Positions 13,654 through 14,819 of a DNA stretch of 14,819 nucleotides are shown here, piece after piece (position 1 is the first letter of the stretch; each line of letters begins with the position of its first letter). Made by a program: the position numbers and the translations under genes. The DNA comes from Chloroflexota bacterium (lineage in GTDB: Bacteria > Chloroflexota > Dehalococcoidia > SAR202 > UBA11138): the NCBI GenBank assembly GCA_022566975.1, contig JADFHV010000016.1:1-14819 (forward strand), written 5' to 3'. The notes below the pieces were generated by a model. The model had not been told where the DNA came from. It was given only the letters and a program-made list of their open reading frames with translations, and ran no database searches.

Positions 13654-13983
13654 GTGACGACAGACGAAGGTACCGACCCCAGAAGCGAGCAAACGGAGAG
13701 TGAGCGGGCTGTCCTGCGCGAGGTCGAGGCAGAGCAGCGGGAGGCGTTCGGGTTCAAAACAGCGGCCTACGCCCAGCGGCTCTATGCCGATCTGGAGCAC
13801 CAGGTGAGGACAGACCGGGCCCTCCTGGGCCGGACGACGGAGGAACTCGACGGCGAGGTCAGGTACCGACGCGACCGCGAGAGCAGGGCCATTCACCAAC
13901 TGAGCAGGGCGGAGGTCGAGATCTGCCACGTAATGGGGGTGAAGCCCTCCGACTACCTGCTCTATCGCCCCACCAAATCTTGA
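13654..13983 (+). CDS. Small acidic helical phage-type protein
   Basis: The 109-residue product is rich in Glu, Arg and Asp and predicted helical. It ends in HQLSRAEVEICHVMGVKPSDYLLYRP (81-106). A similar 'AE.E.C..MGV.P.DY..Y' ending is seen in small proteins and scaffold or protease tails next to phage head genes. The start is GTG, fixed by AGGAGG 6 nt upstream. It is the last gene of the plus-strand late-type operon, and only 40 bp separate it from the virion-like gene. Function is unknown. The ending suggests binding to a capsid-type or protease partner, but no such gene is visible. Confidence 0.68.
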   Translation: MTTDEGTDPRSEQTESERAVLREVEAEQREAFGFKTAAYAQRLYADLEHQVRTDRALLGRTTEELDGEVRYRRDRESRAIHQLSRAEVEICHVMGVKPSDYLLYRPTKS

Positions 13984-13984
13984 C

Positions 13985-14265
13985 CGAAGGGGCAAGCCCT
14001 GGGGTGGGTGATTGCTAGACCACCCCGCAAGTCTGGGCTTGGCGCCCAACCAGGCTCGGAGCCCCAGGGTTGCCGAGATGGGAGACGCACGAGAATGGGC
14101 AGAGAAGCGACGAAAGTAAGCAACGGGCGCCAGCCAGGCTTCACGGCCAGGCTACCGTGTCAGCGGTGCCCAGGGTGTGCCCTAGCGGACGTAGGGACGA
14201 CGAAAGTACCGCAAGGGTAGTCCAGGTGGTGGAGAGCTCGGCTCCGAGCCACTTCCGGCCCTGGC
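13985..14265 (+). ncRNA. Candidate structured RNA region with nested stems and repeated GAAA loops
   Basis: No credible gene lies here, yet complementary segments are dense. CAAGCCC 13993-13999 pairs with GGGCTTG 14035-14041, enclosing GGGGTGG 14001-14007 with CCACCCC 14020-14026. GCGCCC 14042-14047 pairs with GGGCGC 14125-14130, with GTTGC 14069-14073/GCAAC 14120-14124 stacked inside it. Other stems are CACGG/CCGTG (14142-14159), CCCTA/TAGGG (14180-14196) and GGAC...TACC-GCAAG-GGTAGTCC (14195-14223). CGACGAAAGTA occurs twice (14108-14118, 14198-14208), each able to form an AC-GAAA-GT loop. GNRA-type loops on this strand suggest plus-strand transcription, perhaps by read-through from the upstream operon. 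I cannot place it in a known RNA class; high G+C alone produces some stems. Confidence 0.4.
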
Positions 14266-14272
14266 AGGCCAT

Positions 14273-14740
14273 TCATTCGAAGATCTTGTTTGGGTCACAA
14301 CCGTCTTCCCAGTCTTCGTCTTCGGACCACCACTCCCCGGCGACATAAACCCAACGCCCACCCTCATCCTCGCCGCCGAAATCGATCAACTCACCATTAC
14401 GGTGAATATCAGAAAAGACACGGCCTTCATCTCCGTCAACCGTAACGCTAGTGACAGAGAAAGTGAGCTGCTCGCCCTCGGCGATTCCCAGGAAGCCCTT
14501 CAAGAAGTTCATGCTCAAACCGGTTGATATGGCGAACTGTCCCGAGGCGCAGATTTCCCGATACCGAGGGCTAAAAAACTTGTGCGCCCCCAGCCAATCG
14601 CCTTTCCCCATTACCTTGGCGAAAGCTTCGGCTCGTTGCGTGAGAGCCTCTTCCTGTGTCTGGGCTGACCCTTCGCAAGCCATGAGAAGCATTGCGAAGA
14701 GGACCAAAGTGATGATTGAACCGAATTTTAGATGGTGCAT
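14273..14740 (-). CDS. Small lipoprotein, NTF2-like domain probable
   Basis: The 155-residue protein begins with a basic, hydrophobic signal (residues 1-21) that ends in a lipobox LLMAC, so Cys 22 should be lipid-modified and the protein anchored outside the membrane. The mature part, ALTQRAEAFAKVMGKGDWLG then AHKFFSPRYREIC, with a beta-rich second half (TFSVTSVTVDGDEGRVFSDI), has the helix-then-sheet pattern of small NTF2-like/DUF4878-like domains. AAGGGG lies about 8 nt before the ATG. It is on the opposite strand to the element operon and its composition looks less G+C-rich. It may be a host gene past the element's right end or a cargo (lysogenic conversion) gene. No specific function is claimed. 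Confidence 0.82.
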   Translation of the reverse strand: MHHLKFGSIITLVLFAMLLMACEGSAQTQEEALTQRAEAFAKVMGKGDWLGAHKFFSPRYREICASGQFAISTGLSMNFLKGFLGIAEGEQLTFSVTSVTVDGDEGRVFSDIHRNGELIDFGGEDEGGRWVYVAGEWWSEDEDWEDGCDPNKIFE

Positions 14741-14753
14741 CAGTTAACCCCTT

Positions 14754-14766
14754 GACGGTTACCGTC
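14754..14766. promoter_or_regulatory. Small palindrome upstream of the lipoprotein gene
   Basis: GACGG and CCGTC are inverted around TTA, 14-26 bp upstream of the lipoprotein ATG. It could be an operator, but the arms are short. The remaining bases to 14819 show no gene. Confidence 0.25.
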
Positions 14767-14819
14767 GACAACACCACGAGCATGATGAGGATCGCTACTC
14801 TCATCGGCCTGCCAAGTAG

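Noticed and set aside
14008..14348. Plus-strand ORFs of 70 and 92 residues in the structured region
   Set aside because: No ribosome site, no family pattern, and the sequence is better explained by RNA-like pairing; one also overlaps the lipoprotein gene.
13984..14819. Search for attR as a copy of the tRNA-Thr 3' end
   Set aside because: I found no convincing repeat of the T-arm and acceptor segment by eye; the right boundary may be outside the window.
1..14819. CRISPR array, insertion sequence ends, diversity-generating retroelement
   Set aside because: No regularly spaced repeats, no transposase with terminal inverted repeats, and no reverse transcriptase were seen.

Overview
The window reads as a bacterial chromosome segment of fairly high G+C content carrying an integrated phage-like or satellite-like element. 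The host gene set (5-oxoprolinase pxpA/pxpB, biotin-dependent Na+-pump decarboxylase subunits, a type IV prepilin peptidase, a Rieske ferredoxin, a PadR regulator) and the style of the encoded proteins fit a Chloroflexota (Dehalococcoidia/SAR202-like) genome. That assignment is inference; no rRNA or other clear phylogenetic marker is present.

Host side (1 to about 6120). A minus-strand pxpA-pxpB pair (pxpB runs off the left edge) recycles 5-oxoproline. It diverges from a plus-strand three-gene cluster: oadG-like small membrane subunit, oadB-like Na+-translocating beta subunit, and a free-standing biotin carrier protein. No carboxyltransferase alpha subunit lies beside them. Next are a prepilin peptidase (minus), about 550 bp with no convincing gene, a Rieske [2Fe-2S] ferredoxin (plus) and a convergent PadR regulator (minus). 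The PadR promoter contains a palindrome between its -35 and -10 and appears to make a leaderless transcript. A frameshifted tyrosine-recombinase remnant and then tRNA-Thr(CGT) follow.

Element (about 6120 to at least 13983). A tyrosine integrase is encoded convergently against the tRNA, the usual arrangement for a tRNA-targeted element. Behind it is an HTH protein gene. Across a short divergent control region with a perfect 12-bp palindrome lie an excisionase-type HTH gene, a primase-polymerase/AAA helicase fusion, terminase small and large subunits, and four small genes (zinc ribbon, coiled coil, beta-rich virion-like protein, small acidic protein). No portal, protease, major capsid or tail gene is visible. 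The element therefore looks like a phage satellite or a deleted prophage unless those genes lie beyond the right edge. A CCGTTGACA motif recurs only in the int-to-primase interval.

Right end (13984 to 14819). About 290 bp without a credible gene contains many nested complementary stems and a duplicated GAAA-loop motif, which makes it a candidate structured RNA. A minus-strand lipoprotein gene follows. The right attachment site was not found, so the right boundary of the element is unresolved.
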